64,000 nt of DNA from Amaranthus tricolor. Taxonomy: Eukaryota; Streptophyta; Magnoliopsida; Caryophyllales; Amaranthaceae. This document shows positions 37,122 through 48,849 of this stretch, piece after piece. The stretch spans positions 16,435,634-16,499,633 of the forward strand of contig NC_080051.1 in the NCBI RefSeq assembly GCF_026212465.1, read 5' to 3'. The notes under the pieces are model-generated. The model worked only from the letters and a program-made list of their open reading frames with translations, did not search any database and was not told the origin of the DNA. The position numbers were made by a program, and so were the translations under genes. Within the stretch, counting starts at the first letter, position 1. Each line of letters begins with the position of its first letter.

Positions 37122-37842
37122 TTATTTATTACTATGACTTGCTCCTTATCTCAAGTCAAACCATCTACTTCCTCTGTATTGTGAACAGTGATACAATTTC
37201 CTTATATATTCTTGGCTAGAGCTAGATCTAAGATTTTTTAATCTGACTAGAAAGTTGATTCAAAAACCGACCCAAAAGAATGAACTTCAACCCGAAAAAT
37301 CTATCCGAAATTTGAAATTTAACTATATCCAAATAACTTGGGAAAAACAGATCACTAGGGTCAGAGTCATGGTCAGATTAACCTATTAGGTCAGAGACAA
37401 TTATTTTAAAAATACGATAATCATGTACTTGGACTTAAAAAATGGCAAAATGAATCAAAATAGTTCGTTGGTTGCTAAATTTATCTCTTAAGTCTAACCA
37501 ACCAACTATCCAGTTAACAGCCCAATAAATTAAACCCATTAAAAGACATAGTAATCAAGTCCAACAACAAGGCCCACAAATTAGAATCACGTGTTAAAAT
37601 TATTGGTACGACCCTTTAAGGTAGCACACCAGCTAACCTTGTAAAGTATGTGGCTTAGATGATTGAGAAAAACATGACATTATATAGAGTTGTTGCTTAG
37701 AATTGGTATAACTTGTCTAATGTGGAGTATTTGTTTGTCTAGTGTAACACTTTTTAGAATTCACAAACCCTTTTCTACTTTTCGTATCATTTTCGTTCAT
37801 TAACTTATTTCAACCAATTCACTTCCATATCAATCTTGGACT
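37122..37842. other. Gene-free sequence with degenerate transposon-like motifs
   Basis: 37240-37400 carries AACCGACCC, TCAACCCGAA and similar motifs, as in decayed plant DNA transposons. No gene. Confidence 0.4.
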
Positions 37843-38460
37843 ATATTAGTCCCACTACTATACTTCGCATATAGTTTATAAATTCTAGGTTTAAATACTT
37901 TAAATGTTCAACACAACCTACTCCTTATAATTTTAGTTATGGTCCTAACCTTATATAACTCAATATAGTTTTTAACAAAAAATTATAATATGTTCTTCGA
38001 ATAAAACGGAATAAAAATAGTCTTTAAAAATATTTCATGATTACGCTATTATTCATATTGATTGATTTTTAACCTTTTTATACAACATCTTAAGTATTTT
38101 TAAATAAAAAATATCCTTTTATTTATTTTCAATTATAAAATTAACTACAATTCTTTCAATTGAGTACCCATAGAAAAGGTTCTCAAATTTTAATTCTTTT
38201 TGGATAAGATGACATTATTTTTTTTCAAGTTTATAAGAAAAAATAATTCCACTATATTTTAAAAGAATATTTTTATTTAGTTTTATTCAAAGAACATATT
38301 ATAATACTTTGCTAAGTATCATATTGAGCGATATAAGGTTAGGACCCTAACGAAAATTATATGGAGTAGGTTGTGTTGAACATTTAGAGTATATAGACCT
38401 AAAATGTATATACAGAATTTATATACTATGTACTAAGTATAGTAGTGGGACTAATATACA
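37843..38460. repeat. Large inverted repeat spanning a copia LTR boundary
   Basis: The left arm (37843 to about 38050) is the imperfect reverse complement of the right arm (about 38240-38460). Matching blocks are TATTAGTCCCACTACTATAC against GTATAGTAGTGGGACTAATA, AATGTTCAACACAACCTACT against AGTAGGTTGTGTTGAACATT, and GGTCCTAACCTTATATAAC against ATATAAGGTTAGGACC. The right arm contains the start of the copia LTR (38374) and the sequence outside it, so the inversion covers both LTR and flank. Confidence 0.75.
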
Positions 38461-39164
38461 CTATACTACAAGTCAAAATGAATGCCTCAAAAGAAAAACG
38501 CAAAACGGAAAACAGAAGAAAACGATAACTCGTCGTTTGATAGGGAACGAGTCGTCGCTTGGGTTCTGCAGTCTCAAAATGAGATAGAACATAAAGTTGA
38601 GTCGACTTTAGGGGAAACGTCGAGTCGACGGTGTTTTGGGCGACGACTCGCCGCCAGTCCCTGTTCTGTTATTTTCGCGGTTTTGTTAGTTTTGTTCGTT
38701 TGATTTGGTAGTATTGCTTTATTCCAAACATCACCAATGGTTGATTAACTTCTGTTTAGAGGTTAATTCTTATTGTTAAGCTTTGGTGAATCATTATTTT
38801 AATTCATTTGCTTTGCTTGATGAAACACGCTTGTTTCATAGAGATGCATTGATTGATATTCCTCTCTATAAATATAGGGAGTATGCTAAGGGATAATCCA
38901 TCCTATTCTCTTATCAATTTTTTGACTTCTCTCTTTAAGAACTTTCTTGTTCTTCTTTACATGTGATTATATTGAGAAAATAATGAACTCTTAATATTAT
39001 AAAAGTCATTAATCCATTGCAATACTTGTCTTTACTATTGCAATCTCCTTTATGCTAGGAAATTATTGTGTAGGTTGTATCTTATTGTGAATTTCATCAT
39101 CATCCTAAGCACCTTTGTGGGAGAAATATCACAATAGGAAAGTTATTGAAGTAGATCTCCTACT
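38374..39164 (+). repeat. 5' LTR of the copia element
   Basis: It begins TGTTGAACATTTAGAG and matches the 3' LTR at 48850 over its length, with indels, including ATGAATGCCTCAAAAGAAAA, TTTGCTTGATGAAACAC and GAAATATCACAATAGGAAAG. Clear similarity fades after about 39143-39164, where RT coding sequence begins directly, so the LTR end and leader are deleted. The open frame at 38482-38703 is not supported as a gene. Confidence 0.75.
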
Positions 39165-41095
39165 AAATTGGAAACCTATAGGTTCGGATCTTCCGCAAGA
39201 AGATCAAAATTGATGGAACTATTGATATGTTCAAGGACCGTTTAGTGGCACAAGGCTTTGGACACAATAGTAAAAAAAAGTCTTATTAGTAACCCCCTAT
39301 TTGTATCTTTTATTGAAGTAAAAGATACAAATAATGTTATTTGTATCTTTTATTTTAACAAAAGATACAAATAAACCTTATTGGTATCTTTTAATTAAAC
39401 AAAAGATACAAATAATGTATTAGTTGCATTGTTTGAAAAACAAACAATACAAATAACTATTATTTGTATCATTCGTTTTAATATACGATACAAATAATAA
39501 TTATTTGTATCGTTTGACTTACAAACGATACAAATAATATCTTTTGTAAGACAAATGGTACAAAAAATGTACTACCGAATATGTTTTATAATAGAACGTG
39601 CGTCAGTATCAGCATTCAACTCATTTCATTTCATTTCCTCAACTGCAAAACCTAATTTACATCTTCCTCCATTTTCATCTTCATTTCCATTTTCCTCCAT
39701 TTTCATCTTCCTCCATTCTCATCTTCCTTAAAATAATGTACAAAAGCTTAGTATTGATCATTTCCAAAGATATGAACCAGTTGCGAGGATAACCACCATT
39801 AGGTTGTTGGTAGCATTTGCTACAATCTATCATCTAGAGATCCATCAAATGGATGTTAAAACTGCATTGTTGTACAATGAGCTGGATGAGGAGGTATACA
39901 TGAAACAACTCGAAGGGTTTGTTTTGAAAGGATAAGAGAATAGGGTGTGTAAACTTATTAAGTCGTTGTATTGACTTAAACAAGCACCAAAGCAATGACA
40001 TAAAAATTTTGATGAAACTATATTATCCTTTGAATTAAAATTGCATCAAGTACATAAATGCGTTTATAGCAAATTTGATAACCAAGTCAATGGAGTTATT
40101 ATTTGCTTATACGTGCATGACATGCTCATTTTTTGTGCTAGTTTAGTACATATCCAAGAGATAAAGGATTTTTTTTGTCTTAATCCTTCCAAATGAAGGA
40201 TATAGGGGAGACCAATTTGATCTTAGGCATTAGGATCATAAGAGATGGTGGTCTTATTAGGCTGACTCAATCTTCTTTTTTTGAGAAAGTGCTTAATAGG
40301 TTTAAAATGCAAGACACGACACCAGTCTCAAGTCCCAAGGAACAAGGTATGAAGTTTGCCAAACATACCGGACAACCAATATTTCAATTAGAGTATACAA
40401 AGTTCCTTGGATCTTTGATGTATGCTATGACATGTACAAGACCGGACATAGCATTTGCAGTTGGTAAATTGAGTAGATTTAGTAACTTGTGTGCCCATGA
40501 TTGGATGGCTATAAGTAGAACATTGCAATACTTGAAAGGAACCATAAATTATGGTATAATAACCTATAGTGGTGAACCTTCTGTTTGGAAAGGTTATTCC
40601 GATGCTAGGTTGATCACTAATGAAGAAGATAACTCTTCAACTAATGGTTGGATGTTTTTTTATGGGGGAGGTGTCATTTCATAGGCTTCCAAAAAACAAA
40701 CTATTATAGCGGATTGCACTATATCAACAAAATTCATAGCGCTTGCCTCAACAGCGAGTGAAGCGGAGTGGTTGAGGAATCTCATGTTAAGATGCCTTCG
40801 TTGCCAAAGCCAATATCACCGGTGGCAATTCATATGGACTGTACAACGACTTTGGGTAGAGCTTATAGTCAAGTGTACAATGGTAAGTCGAGACATATTG
40901 CTCTTAGACACTGTCTAGTGCAAGATCTTATCATTCATGGGGTCATAGCTCTTGACTATTTGAATGCTAAGTTCAATTTGGCTGATTTTTTTCACAAAGG
41001 CCATTAGTAAGGTTTCAATTGAACAAACGTCAATTGAGATTGGTTTATGTCAATAAAGTTTAAAGGAAAGTCTCAATTTCACACACAAGTAATAT
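39165..41095 (+). pseudogene. Copia reverse transcriptase-RNase H (decayed, interrupted)
   Basis: Starting near 39165 the frame gives KPIGS and IFRKKIKIDGTIDMFKDR, then LVAQGFGH, the entry of the copia RT. After the interruption (39271-39740) it resumes as RYEPVARITTIRLLVAFA, HQMDVKTALLYNELDEEV, LKQAPKQ, and LYVHDMLIF in place of the YVDD-type catalytic motif. 40193-40684 continues MKDIGETNLILGIRI and TRPDIAFAVGKLSRF, then RNase H (GYSDARL). 40768-41007 carries the last RNase H part, MDCTTTLGRAYSQVYNGKSR to ADFFHKGH. Stops, frameshifts and replacement of the second catalytic Asp region (HD) show it is inactive. Confidence 0.85.
39271..39740. mobile_element. Palindrome-array insertion within the copia RT
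   Basis: It splits the RT frame between LVAQGFGH and the RYEPVARITT block. The first 270 bp hold six consecutive imperfect palindromes of about 37 bp, each TATTTGTATC...GATACAAATA, starting near 39298, 39339, 39379, 39420, 39458 and 39500. The left edge, CACAATAGTAAAAAAAAGTC, resembles a CACTA terminus. The right half (39600-39735) is pyrimidine-rich with CATTTTCATCTTCCTCC repeats, like a plant 5' untranslated region. It is probably the end of a DNA transposon with captured sequence. No target duplication was confirmed. Confidence 0.6.
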
Positions 41096-42794
41096 TGCGT
41101 CTAGAATTCAATGTGGTAAAGTCCTTTTAGACTTTGAAAGCAACAAGAATAAATGACCCATAGTTGATTTTGACCGTGATGACAAGGTAGTTTTCTATTA
41201 AAGTTCTCAAGGTCAAGGGTTGAAGAGCTTTTGGTGATATCCAGTCACGAGGATATGTTTTACGTAGTGAGAACCTAACTATGTAAGTTTGAAGTTTTAG
41301 CTGCTTCAAGTAGTCAAGATTGGCATATCCAACTATGAAAAATTTGTGAATAGATATGGACACAACTTTATATAATGTGTCAATGTAAATGTGTAGCACC
41401 CCTGAATTTCCGACCCCTTGTACGAAACCAAAATAGTAAAGGACGGGAGGAAATTCGGGTGTTACATAAAAGAAAAGGAAAAGAATTTGGATAAATGTTA
41501 AATATTAACTTTAAAAAGGTGAGTGGAAATTTCGGCAGTATCTCTTCTAAAAATCGAATATGTGGTAGATCAATTAGCACAATAAAAACATTAAACATAA
41601 TCTAAGGCATTATTGCCTTTAAAATCTCACACCACGACGGAATGATTCGTCGCCGGCTTCTCAAATCAACATGCCAAGCATGGATCGTGGTTCTAGTGTC
41701 GACGCTTGCGTTTTAAAATGACTTAACTCCTTAAAATCATATAGAGTTATAAACTACGCAGCGGAAATACAAATAAAAAAGGGAGGACACAAGGCCTCAT
41801 AACAAAACATATACAACCAAAGTTTACAAAAGATAACAAGAGCTACAAAATCGAAAGATAACGGTATGACACAGGTTATGCTTCGCCCTCATCACTCTCC
41901 CCCAATGCAATGCAATGCAAAAGAAGCTCCAATACCTGCTACGCCTGTCTATGATCCTCTTGCTGCTCGACATTAGACCAAAGGCCAATGTGTCATAGCA
42001 ATACAATCATAGAAAGTCATCAACAATCAAACATAAACACAAACACGTGCACGTCAGTAACTAGCATCAAATATAATAAGGCCAACTACTAGATAACATT
42101 ATGTTATACAACATCATAAGATGATTTCATAAGACACAAGCACAGATAGTAACCGTTTATCATCCACTTATACTTCTTGATCTCATTACGTCCTTTCCAA
42201 CCCGAACAATGTGTTCTTGGGTAGAATGCAGGTCTTCACGCTCCTCTTTTCAAAACATAAACTCTTGCAAAACACGCATAGTATCAACTCAACCAAGGCA
42301 ATAACAGAATACCTAACACATGAACTTATAGAGCTTGTCTATCTTAAGGTAAGTGTGACCATAGTCTGTAATATCCTTGAGGTAACTTAACTTAGGCACA
42401 CTTCTCACTAGCATAAACTATATTCTATCAATGAGTAGATATTCCATCAATGAGTAAACGTTCTATCAATGTGTAAGCTTTCTATCAAAGAATGAACCTT
42501 CGATCATTAAATAACTTTCGATCAACGAATAAACTTTCTATCACTGAATAACTTTCTATCAGAGGATCTTTTCTCTACTTCCTAGCATAGTGACACGGCC
42601 AAGGCCATTATTAGGCATCCAGCGCCCATGGCAAAGTATGAGCTCATGCCCCCTCCAGCTGATCCTCTCGGGTCCTACCTTCGGGAAAAACTAACACACT
42701 GGGGTACTAAACCAGTGAAGAGGCCACCATATTAGGGTTTGCAAGGCCCGCATGGTAACACCTCGGTCAAGGGGCGGTATCAGCCATCCGGCGC

Positions 42795-45700
42795 TAGGCA
42801 TGGCCACGGTCCGGGTTGGTCCGGTTCCGTTCCGGTTCTATCCGGTTCCGGTTCCATTTGGAACCTGTCGCGAACGGTTTTGGTTCTGGGCGGTTCCAAA
42901 TGGTTCCTTGGCGGTTCATGAGGCGGTTCCGGCGGTTCCAACTCACGGGACGGGCAGGTCGGACCATCGGTTCCATTTTTATTTTTTCTTTAAATATTTA
43001 TATAATAAAAAAATACTATAATATTGCGGACGTACCTTTGATGATTACTTGATTATTAGAGAAATTCATTGCATGTCAAGTTGTCATCGTTATTGAAATA
43101 TTTACTAAAAAGAATGAAAAAAATAAATTAATAACAAACGAATCAATGATAATGTCGATAAAGATGATTAATAAAAAAAAGGGAGAAAATGGACTTGAAC
43201 CTAGTACCCAAAGGAATACTAAGCTGCCTACGTATCCCGAAGGAATCAAAGCCCATGTAGTTCTTTGTCATACCTTTTATTTATAGTTGTTGAATGTTGA
43301 TTTATCGTTGTCGGATTGATCCTATTCGTCTTCGTCATCATCATGTGGTTGGTTAGATGCTTCCGCTGACTCTCCTCCTGATGATGATGCAGATGTATCC
43401 ATCATCATCCATGGATCATCATCGTCGTCTTGATCATCATCATTCCTTAGTCCTTGTGTTCGAATCTCCGCTTTATCCCAATCTTTCTTGCAAACACATA
43501 TTTGATACTCTGTGGAGCAAGACGAGATCTCTTTTCGTCCAAAACTCTTCTACCTGCACTAAAAGCAGACTCCGACGCAATTGTTGACGCGGGAATTGCA
43601 AGGATATCCTTTGCAATTCTCGATAAAATGGGAAATTTTACAGATTTTTTTTTCCACCACTCTAAAATATTATAACTACCTTGGTCTATTTCAAAGTGGT
43701 GTTTAAGATAACTATCTAGTTCTAAATATGAGGTCGAGGAAGAAGAAGATCCTACAAAACTATCATCTTGGCTCATTATATTAGCTATTACCGAATTATA
43801 GTAAGAGGGACGTGCCGAAACGCTAGCACGCCTAGACGTATCGCGTTTTGGGTTATACACACTAGCGTAATAATTATAGAGTTCTGCTAAATATTTTTTA
43901 CATGTTCCTACATAATTATGTACATCAGTAGGCGGGCGATATAACGATTGGTAGTAAAATCCTATTACTTTAGTAAGGACCTCAGTTTTAAAACATAGGT
44001 CCAAAATGGTTTCGATTCCATAAATATAAGGAAATTCGGTAAAATATGCCTTCCATTTTTCCATCATATCTGCAAAAATCGGCTTCAAATATGGGTTAGT
44101 ATCATCATGCGTATATTTAAGGAGATGATAAAAAATAGTAACACACTCACTTATTACTAAGTGAACGTTCGGTTCATAAACATATGAAAAAATCTTAGTC
44201 GCGTGGTCATACGCTTCTAATATGTTATGTACACCTATAGCTAATTCCCAAGTGTCATCAGCTATGTAACTATCTGTACACTCACTATATAGTTGTGTTA
44301 TAACTGGACGATAAGCAATCGCCTTTCTTAATAAATCGTTGGTTGAGCCCCAACGTGTAGGAGTATCCAATGACCAATACACTTTTTAAAGTTGATATTG
44401 GTCACATAATTGTTTGTATCGTCTCTTTATCTTTCCAATCCTAAGCCACTTCACTATATCCCTAATTGGTTCTAATAAATCGCTTAATTGTTTTATGCTA
44501 GCTTGGCAAAATAAGTTAACTATATGCGCACAACAACGTATGTGTAATAAGCTACCCCCAAGGATAAAACTAAATGCAGGTTCGTTATACAAAAGTTCTA
44601 GACATTTAATGTTCGCGGTTGCATTATCAGTTGAACAACAAAATATCTTATCTAATAAGTTCCATTCTCTACATATCTCTACTAATCTATATTTTATGTT
44701 TTCACCGGTATGTCTTTCTGGCATTGTCTCAAAAGCAATTATTCTTTTTTGAATAATCCAATTTTGATCTATCCAATGTGTTGTTACACACATATAAGAT
44801 TCTAAATGTGGGGGAGCAGACCAAATGTCAGTTGTTATGCTAACCCTACCATTAATAGATGTAAACATTTCAACTAATTCATAGCGCATTGATTCATATA
44901 ATTTAATTGTGCGTCTTTTAAGAGTGCTCCTAGGGATTGCTCTATATTGTGGTTGCATAGTTTTTCTAGCGTAACGCTCGTATGCCCTACTTTCACCGTG
45001 GTTAAAAGGCAATTCATCACAAATTACATACCTAGAAAATTCATCAATCATATCATTACGATTATATCTAAAAGGCATACCTGTGCTGGGAATGTCCCAC
45101 TGTGTCTGTCGGCTTCCAGTTCCACTTGTGGTCCCGCTGCCGCTTGCTGCATGAGTTTCTTTTGTGATTCCATGCTTCTTTGCCAAATGTTTGTTAAAAG
45201 ATCCCGTACCACCACCGAACACGTATTCACAAAACACAATAAATAAATTTTTATAAAATATGAATATATAATGTATGTATAAAAAACTTAAAAAGTATTT
45301 ACCTCTGGCGAAATTGTATGCAACTAAGGGCTTTACTCCTTGACTTTCACAAATTTGGCAAGTACATAAGAAAATATCTGGATTCTCGGTTGGTTCTTTT
45401 GTGAAATACGACCACACATGTGAAACAGCTCTACCACTAGGAGGTGTCATTGCCGGAAAAGGTTGTCTTACTGGTTTATCTTCATCTAAATCAATAATTT
45501 AAAATTATAAAACTATAATTAAATAAATAAATAATTTAAAATTTAATTAATTTGAAGAATAAAATTATAAAACTAACCGATAGTTTGGAAATTGACTCGT
45601 TTACCACGAGCTTGTCTTTGTTGTTGTTGTTCTTCATGTGATCTTGTTGATGACTGTCGAGATATATGTATCCCAATAGGGGTCGTTGGTTCCTCTTCTT

Positions 45701-46498
45701 GTTGTTCTTCTTCATCAATTTGTATTTCTCTTTCCACTTCTTCTGCATAATTATGTAATTCTGGGTCGTACCCTTCTGGATAATTTGGTTCATAATTATA
45801 ATTACTAATGGAAGGTGTTTTTGATACCGACGGAGTAGAAGTGACCTTTCTTTTGGAGGAGCTGGAACCTCCCAATGATTTTGCCACTTTAGTAACTTTT
45901 TTTGAGGCTTTTTTCAAAAATGAAGACATGATTGATAATATTGAAATAATAATAGAATTAAGAAATAAATAAATAATTAATAGACTAATTATGTAATTAA
46001 CTAAATTAAGAAATAATTAAAAGACTAATTATGTATTTAAGAGAATAATTGCGTAATTAAAGAATTAAGTAGAGAGAGTAGGAGAAGAGATGAGTTGTGA
46101 ATGAAAATGATTGAAAGTGATGAGTATTTATAGGGGAAATTCCAACGGCTCTCTAACGGTCACATAACGGCTAGTTTTGGCGGTTCCGGTTCCATGGAAC
46201 CGTTGAGCCGGTTCACCCAGACCGGTTCCGGTTCCGGTTCCATGGAATCGTTGGACCGGTTCACTGGACCGGTTCCGGTTCCGGTTCCATGGAAGCGTTG
46301 GACCGGTTCACCCGGACCAGTTCCGGTTCCAAACCGCGGTTTTTTAGCTCCGGTCCCTGAAGTATTTTTCCGGCGGTTTCACGGTTCCGCGGTTCGGGGC
46401 GGTTCGGAACCTGTCGCAAACGGTTCCGGTTCCGGATCCGGTTCCAAGCGGTTCGGCACCGGTTCGGTTCCGGGTAACCCGCCCCGTGGCCATGCCTA
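42795..46498 (-). mobile_element. hAT DNA transposon, near-complete
   Basis: The ends are inverted: TAGGCATGGCCACGG at 42795 and CCGTGGCCATGCCTA closing at 46498. The flanking 8-mers TCCGGCGC (42787-42794) and TCGGGCGC (46499-46506) are the 8-bp target duplication with one mismatch. Both subterminal zones (42815-42975 and 46180-46480) consist of many GGTTCC / CCGGTT motifs in both orientations, the likely transposase-binding arrays. The interior carries a minus-strand transposase gene with a BED zinc finger and hAT dimerisation domain. The host sequence is an LTR that reads continuously across the insertion site. Confidence 0.93.
43447..45929 (-). pseudogene. hAT transposase (BED finger, hAT C-terminal dimerisation), one in-frame stop
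   Basis: Exon 1 (45929-45578) encodes MSSFLKKASKKVTKVAKS and an acidic Gln-rich tail to VNFQT, ending at a GT donor. An AG acceptor at about 45486 reopens the frame at 45485 (DEDKPVRQ), in matching phase. The BED finger follows: VWSYFTKEP, CTCQIC and HLAKKH, split by an in-frame intron-like stretch (about 45300-45215) with a GTAAAT donor but no clear acceptor. The catalytic core shows RVSITTDIWSAP and STDNATANIKC, supplying the first two acidic residues. Then comes a TAA at 44383-44385, and 44382-43447 continues to the dimerisation domain (ILAIPASTIASESAFSAG, RRVLDEKRSRL). Total about 790 codons, normal for hAT. It excises and reinserts the element. The stop and intron defect suggest it is recently inactive. 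Confidence 0.88.
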
Positions 46499-48627
46499 TC
46501 GGGCGCCCAATGACACAAGCATGTTCATACCCCCCTTACGGTGATCCCGTCGGATCTCATTTAAGGAACTACTAAATCAACCTGACATAATCCAGTTGAG
46601 TCATGCTAGCTTATCATAATCTAATACTTTATCAGATGGGAATAACTCCCACTTTCGACTATTAATGAACACCCTAGGATAGCAGCACGCCAAAACCCAC
46701 TGAGCTACTCAACAAAATATGAAATTCACCTTTAAAGGAGTCATTCTAACTCCAAGAAAGGCATAATCCAATTCTTAAATAAATAAGGGGGTGGTCCCCG
46801 CCTCCTACTTACACTCTCATTCTATATAACTATTTTAAGCGCAAGGATTTCATAGTCGATAGTTTTTCATATAAAGTGTATTCACTAGTACCTTATAGTT
46901 TACAATGCATATTATCACAATAACAAATAACAATGATCTCTTGAAGGAAAATTGTATATAAGGTTAATTACTGCGTGTACGTACCTGTAAGCGTCACTGC
47001 ACGATCAAAAGTCACAAAATCACCCAACTAAGGCGCTACTTTCCTCTTATGAAATGGGCACCTATATAAGTTATGAGTAGAACTAATAAGTTCCTTTAAT
47101 TACTTTGCCATACCGAACTAAATGCCCAAGTAACCACTATCACACATTCAACATGAGTTTTCGATTACTCTAGCACGCACACAACTCATTCAATAGAAGT
47201 CAAGATCATTAACTCAACACAACATAAGTCTTTCCATCAATGTAAGAGAAAAAGGATCGTGTGAATCATTCCTTTAAATCAACCAATTTGAGTTATATCG
47301 ATCCACGTTACTTTAAGATAATATATCAATTCACACTTAAATCTTGCAATGTTGATGTAGTGCTAATATGACGACAATGACGAATCTTAAGTTTATCACA
47401 TCGCAATATCATCGATTATATTCTTCAAGGTTAGGAAGAATTATAATCAAGACATCATAACAAGTAACTTTAATAATTCTTAACAAGTTGACATTATGTT
47501 CATAGTCTTACTTATATTATTTACTTATAACTTCGATAACCTAACAAGAGTACTTCTAATCAACATTAATATTTTCTTTTACCTCAACAGGGCTAATTAA
47601 AATTACCATGCCTAACAAAACTTCAATATTCAACACAAATAAAGTTGCTCATGTACTAAGACATCATCAAAATAGCACACAACCATTATTTTCATTCATA
47701 CTTCAAACTCTAAGTCATAAATATGTTCAATTCATCAAACACACTCTTACCCACAAAACGATTTAATGAAAATAATACAAGTTCAACACGTTTCCTTCAT
47801 ATTTCTAAAACGTAATTCATAAGTAGATTCAAGTCATCAATACAATTCTCACTCATTACAAGATTTAATAACAATCATACAAAGTTCAACCCTTTTCTCA
47901 TAAACTTTATAAATTTCAATTGGAAATAAGATGAAATCAAATAAGAGAAAGGAGATGGCTCACAAAAATAAAACTAGCAAGAGGGTGAAGAAGTGAGAGG
48001 AGGTCGCGGAGGTGGTGGCACAGGGCCAAAAACCGGCTGCCTGGGTCCTGTTTGCTGGGGGCAGACTGAGCAAGGGAAGCTACTGCAGCCGTGACTCCTT
48101 GTGGGGAAGGGAGACTTTCCTTGCTGCAGTGGCTGCTCACGGTGGAGGGAGAAAGGCAAGCGGCCTATGGTGGTTGCTGCTGGGGCTCCGTGGGCAGCCT
48201 CTCGAGGCAACAGCTGGCGGCACACAAGGAGGAAAGGGAGAAGAGAGGGAAAGAGTAGGAGGAGGAAGGTGGCGGCATGATTTCTTTGTGAATGAGGGAA
48301 GGAGTACTCACAACCCTGACCCGTCCTTTTTTTTATTTATACACTTATTTATTTATTTACCTAGGTTCATCTTCTTGCGAGGCCCAACTAAGAAACTCCT
48401 CTTTGTGTGCTCACACATTTTAAATAAAATAATTATTTAAATTTGAACCTCTTTATTTAGAAATCGTAATTGTATTTTTAATATGAATATATATTAATAT
48501 TTAAATTCGTATATGAAAGGAATTTATTAAAAATACTTCAAAATTAATTTAATATAATCATAAAATACCCAAAAGTTATTAAAATACTAATTAATGACGT
48601 CAGAAAATCTCGGGGTGTTACAAAATG

Positions 48628-48849
48628 ACTATGTGTTATTGGTTTTATGTGTATTTAACCTTCAAGTGGTTGGATGGGCTAGTTGATATAATCCGTAGGG
48701 ACATCATTCTAGTTCGATCACTTATGAAGTTTTTATACTAGGCGTTAATTCAATCTATAGGGACATTAACGTTGATGCATGAAATAGGATTATTTACTTA
48801 ATCTGTAAAGAAAGAAAGAGGTCCAAGTATACTCTAAATGGGAGAGGAT
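48628..48849 (+). other. Copia 3' internal remnant and polypurine tract
   Basis: This is the continuation of the copia 3' untranslated region after the solo LTR insertion. It ends in AAATGGGAGAGGAT directly before the LTR start at 48850, the expected polypurine tract position. Confidence 0.65.

Larger units (their letters stand above)
41392..48622 (-). mobile_element. Solo LTR of a Ty3/gypsy element, split by a hAT insertion
   Basis: It starts TGTAGCACCCCTGAATTTCC and ends CGGGGTGTTACA. AAATG flanks both sides (41387-41391 and 48623-48627), an exact 5-bp target duplication. No internal retrotransposon sequence is present, so it is a solo LTR. Removing the hAT element (42795-46498) and one copy of its 8-bp duplication leaves about 3.5 kb. 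It is the same family and orientation as the LTR at 404-3109 but longer, with extra sequence around 41600-42590. A GC-rich island lies at 47990-48290. Open frames inside (41824, 47937, 48012) have no recognisable products. Confidence 0.88.

Noticed and set aside
39298..39540. CRISPR-like repeat array
   Set aside because: Units are self-complementary hairpins with almost no spacers and lie inside a plant retroelement; CRISPR does not occur in plant nuclear genomes.
46194..46544. 116-residue Gly-Ser-Pro-Val frame (and 42752-43052)
   Set aside because: They are translations of the GGTTCC subterminal arrays of the hAT element.
48012..48440. 142-residue Gly/Ser-rich frame as a gene
   Set aside because: It is the GC-rich island of the gypsy solo LTR; the corresponding frame is not conserved in the LTR at 404-3109.
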